64,000 nt of DNA from Sclerurus mexicanus (Eukaryota > Chordata > Aves > Passeriformes > Furnariidae). The stretch covers positions 540,784 through 604,783 of the forward strand of contig VWZF01001862.1 of the NCBI GenBank assembly GCA_013396755.1, written 5' to 3'. A program made the translations under genes and the position numbers. Positions 60,724 through 64,000 of this stretch are shown here, piece after piece (within the stretch, counting starts at the first letter, position 1; every line of letters begins with the position of its first letter). The notes beneath the pieces are model-generated. The model saw only the letters and a list, made by a program, of their open reading frames with translations, did not search any database and was not told the DNA's origin.

Positions 60724-63514
60724 AAGTATTGCTTAGCAGTGAATGGGAGCTCATACTTGAGGCTGAACTGCAAGACACAGTGTGAGTGCAGAGCCCTTTA
60801 GTGCATCCTGCAGCAAAGATGTATTCCTGCTCTTTGTCCTTCCTAGGGAAGGAACAGTCGGCCTGTTATGCTGAGTTTGGGAGCAGTCAGATGGAGGTGT
60901 GGGTGAGGAAGGAGCCAAGGGTTGTAAGAATCTGTGAGTTTATATCAGTTTAGCAGGTGGATTCAAAGAAAACCCAGAAATGGCAGTGGTGGGTTGGGTG
61001 AGGGATTTCTCCAAGTCCAGGCTTTGACTTTTGGCAGTGCATTAGCCACTTCAAAGGAACCTGCAAGACATCCTCCAGAAGGTAGTTAAGGGCTGCATGT
61101 CTGGTGTGTGAAAGCTCCTCCTAACTCTCATCACTGTGATGGCAACTCAATGTAGTGGCCATTCAAAATTCCCATTTTGGGGAAGGTGTTGCCATGCATT
61201 GCAGGTGTGGGTAGCTGGCGCCAGATGCAGGAGCTGTTTGTCTGCTCTTGTCTCGTGGGAGTAGAACTGGGGCTTGTCCTGTGCACAGGAGTAAGAATTG
61301 AAGTAAAGCTGTTTTTTTCTGTCCTGGCAGTCCATATAACCACCTGAATCTGTGCAGTTTCTCTGATTGCTTTCTGCTTCAGCATCAAGCCTTGCATGTC
61401 ACTGCTAGTGAGGACTCTGCTGTCTCTGGGACATTACAAGCTTCTCTTAGAGAAGTTTGAGTGCTTTCTTCCGTGCACAGCTGTACACCTCCAGCATGGG
61501 CTGTGTGCTCCCTCTCTTTTCCCCCCTCCATCCCGAAGCTAATTCAGCTGCAGCCATGCTTTTCATACCAAATCAAGTGTGCATGGGGCCTCCGTTCCAG
61601 CGCTGTAAAGCCATCCACAAACATGTGGGAAGAGGATGGTGCCTATTCAGTAAGCTGCAGACTAGGCAGCTATCTTTCGACAGATGAGCCAGAGGAATTT
61701 CTATTGCAGGGCTCAATTGTTCTGGGCCCTTGGCTTCCTTTTGTGCAGGAGCAATGAAAAGTTGTGTTATGACAATGGTTGACAAAGTGTTTAATGAAAG
61801 CTGCAGTTGGCAGTGGCAGAATTTCAAGCCATCCTCCTTTTCTCCAGTGCCTGTCATCAAAAGGTGCGGAGGCACTTTTGACATAATCTTCAGCACTGAC
61901 AGATAAATGGTTTTGACGTAAGGCTCGGAAACCTTCATCTCTTTGAACAGAACTCGGCCATCATCGTGGTAAGCAGAGACCGGGAACCACATATGTCTCT
62001 GTTCCTTTGTCTGGCAAGCCAGCCTGACACCTCTGTTTTCAAAAGAGAGGTGGCTTTTCCCTGCACTGGTCAAGGTCCCAAAACAGAGCCAAAACTTGTC
62101 CATGAACTCCCAGTCTACCCTATGCCTTGCCCAAAGAGGCAGGATTGGCATCTCATGGATCAGAGAGCTGTCTGATCCCTCCTCACTGGCAAGCAGGACT
62201 CTCCGACAGCGTTATTACTTTTGGGGGTAGCTTTGAAGGCAGATGACATACCTGGTTATTTAAGCAGGCTTTCCTTTTAGTCTCTGCAGTGTTCAGTGAT
62301 CCACAGTGCCACTTTCACAATGCCAGCTGAAGGCAAACACTGCTTTCTTATTTAGAGCCTGGAATAGGCAGAAGAGGGCCTTTCCCATATTGATTGAACA
62401 GGCTCGCAGTTCCTGATCATGGGCTTCTGACTGACAAGAGGGGAAAACCCTACATTGTTGGATTAACCAATACAAGGAAGATTTGAAGTATGTAACAGAT
62501 AAATAATATGTAGAGCACTTCTAATGCTATTAAGTTAGAATAAAACTTTAAAACCCTCACAAACTTTCCCAGTTCAGTAGAAGCTAATCTGAATGTTAGG
62601 GGCCACTCCAGTTGGTGCTCTGCTTTATCTTCTCTGCCAGCTGCAGAAGCTTCTGACCTTTGTAGAATGCTTCCCTGAACTCACAGCCCAGGCTCTTGTC
62701 CCACATTTGTTGGTTGAATTCTGTTTTCTTTCCACAGTTGCCTTGGAGGGATCAAAATATCCTCCCATGAGTAATTTAGTAGAAAGATGTGCCCATGCAG
62801 AGGAGCAGGCAGGGTGCTGGGTGGTCTGTGTGGGTATGCCCACGTTTGGGCTCAGCTTAACCCCATGTGTAGGTGCCAGGCAACGGGCAGAACACTCAGC
62901 AAAGACATGGGCTCTTGAGATTGGCATAAAACACTGTAGATAATGCTTTACCACTTTGAAGAGATGCCCAGGATGTGAGATAGCTCAGATAGCTTAAGGG
63001 GGATGCTGATTTGGGAAAGGACAGCGTTTTGGCTTTTGATGTTGATGGCTCTTTCTTTGAAGAAGACAATTTGGAATACTGATGGCAGAAACATTTGTTC
63101 AGTGATCCACTGGACCACTGTATGGCATCATCCCAAGGGGCTCCTCAAGGAGGAATGTGTTCTGTGCTACGGGAGAGCAGTAAATGTGACAGCTTTCAGT
63201 GATGGGACAGCTGTGCCCTCAAGCTTGGCATCTCCACTGAGCTTGGAGAGACAAACTGGTGGGAATGTTACAGCCCTGCAGTGCTTCATGCACTGCTGTA
63301 TGTTTGGGACCCACGCTTAGGGGTGGGGGAGCATCTTGTGCACCCATGACCCCAAATTTTGAGTTCCCTTCTTTATTTGCATTCTGGAGCCCAACCAAGA
63401 CGGAGGCCTCATTTCATCAGCATCGGGCAAACCAAGACAATACCTACCACAATTTTATTTACAGTCTAAATAGACAAGACAGACAAAGGGTGGCTGTGGA
63501 AACAAAAGCTCCGG
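60724..63514. other. Non-coding stretch with exon-like strings
   Basis: No gene recognised. Plus-strand acceptors of good quality occur before 61341, 61481 and 62742. The interval 61481-61649 runs to a strong donor (TATTCA|GTAAGC) with two open frames. The minus strand is also open for 192 codons across 61573-62151. Having both strands open shows that openness alone means little here. Confidence 0.4.
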
Positions 63515-63612
63515 AGAGGTGATGTGACATGACCCGGTCACACAGCAGGAGATTGAGAGCCAGGAATAGACGGAGGTTTCCTGACTCCCAATGATCTATC
63601 TATTGGAGCACG
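63515..63612 (+). mobile_element. Ancient CR1/L3-like relic (internal 3' block)
   Basis: The motif order GTGACATGACC, GGTCACACAGCAGGA, GAGCCAGGAATAGA, CGGAGGTTTCCTGACTCCCA and CTATTGGAGCACG corresponds to the old CR1/L3-type block that usually reads as a gene-like 'gtcacacag..gagccaggaatagaac..tcctgactccc..' string. It is short, very diverged and non-coding. The boundaries are approximate. Confidence 0.6.
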
Positions 63613-64000
63613 TTAATTCTTTCTCTCGCTTAAATGCTGTGACTTGCATGCCAAATACTGCCTAGTGAGGGGATCTGAGTTCTGGGAAACTCATCCTTTG
63701 ATTGCTAATGCTTCAGGCTAGAAATTCTTGGGTATTTTAATATCAGTTGAAATACAACTAGTGTTGGAAATTCAGTAAACTTTATCTGCGTAATTTCAAG
63801 TCTCCTGCTCGTTTTGTACTGACTATTTCTAGCTTTTATTTCCCCACTGATTTTTGAACAGCGTATTGTATGTTTGGTGAGGATAACTGGTGGTCAGCAT
63901 GGGTATTGTGGGGAGAACTGAAGACTTAGGTGTACAAGAAGTTGGGGTTCACCTGCATTTCTGCAGAAACATTGAAAACCTTGTTGCTGGAGCAACAAAA

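Noticed and set aside
61481..61649. Plus-strand interval with good acceptor and GTAAGC donor
   Set aside because: Two frames open, neither recognisable, and similar splice-like pairs are common in this intron. Treated as a probable pseudo-exon.
61573..62151. 192-codon minus-strand open frame
   Set aside because: No family resemblance, and the plus strand across part of it is also open with splice-like sites. Not enough to choose either strand.
1..64000. Search for CRISPR arrays, operons, insertion sequences, viral or toxin genes
   Set aside because: None seen. CpG depletion outside one island, CR1 elements and splice-type signals all point to a vertebrate genome, so such systems are not expected.

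Overview
This looks like bird nuclear DNA. Three pieces of CR1 LINE with avian-type 3' ends (20783-20980, 49374-49500, 60065-60723) and two older CR1/L3-like relics (29205-29410, 63515-63612) are the only recognisable interspersed repeats. Repeat density is low, there are two runs of N, and a GC-rich CpG island is interrupted by one of them. I cannot place it below the level of Aves. There is no bacterial, viral or organellar gene content, no rRNA, tRNA or CRISPR array, and no open frame I can assign to a known protein family.

The organising feature is the CpG island at about 30880-32480. Its core (31450-31612) has two CCAAT boxes 32 bp apart, GC boxes and a TGATTGACAG motif (the PBX-PREP/MEIS 'DECA' element), then runs into a 143-base gap (31613-31755) that probably hides the transcription start and first exon. 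By eye, the top strand is G+T-rich over much of the right half and tends to be A+C-rich over much of the left, although 24-31 kb is mixed. That is what divergent transcription from a bidirectional promoter would leave, so I read the right half as mainly the long first intron(s) of a plus-strand gene and the left half, more tentatively, as a minus-strand transcription unit.

Left part (1-30880): mostly anonymous non-coding DNA, with a small orphan CpG cluster (316-390), a family of alternating inverted GGACCCAGCATCATCTCAGG-type units (5845-5960 and 8150-8560), several perfect hairpins, and a series of minus-strand intervals bounded by strong splice signals (27283-27377, 26847-26904, 26654-26689, 24827-24940, 24055-24175, 20067-20130, 18524-18594, 17815-17925). 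Many of these join in phase and one encodes a membrane-segment-like stretch, but the chain contains a phase break and an in-frame stop, so it may be a coding gene, a decayed gene, a lncRNA or chance pseudo-exons.

Right part (32480-64000): G+T-rich intron-like DNA with one attractive plus-strand exon candidate (41888-42008, Ser/Pro-rich), several weaker ones, a gap inside a G tract (51006-51033), CR1 copies, and AT-rich homeobox/POU-site-rich segments that could be conserved enhancers. Gene names are left empty because none could be recognised.
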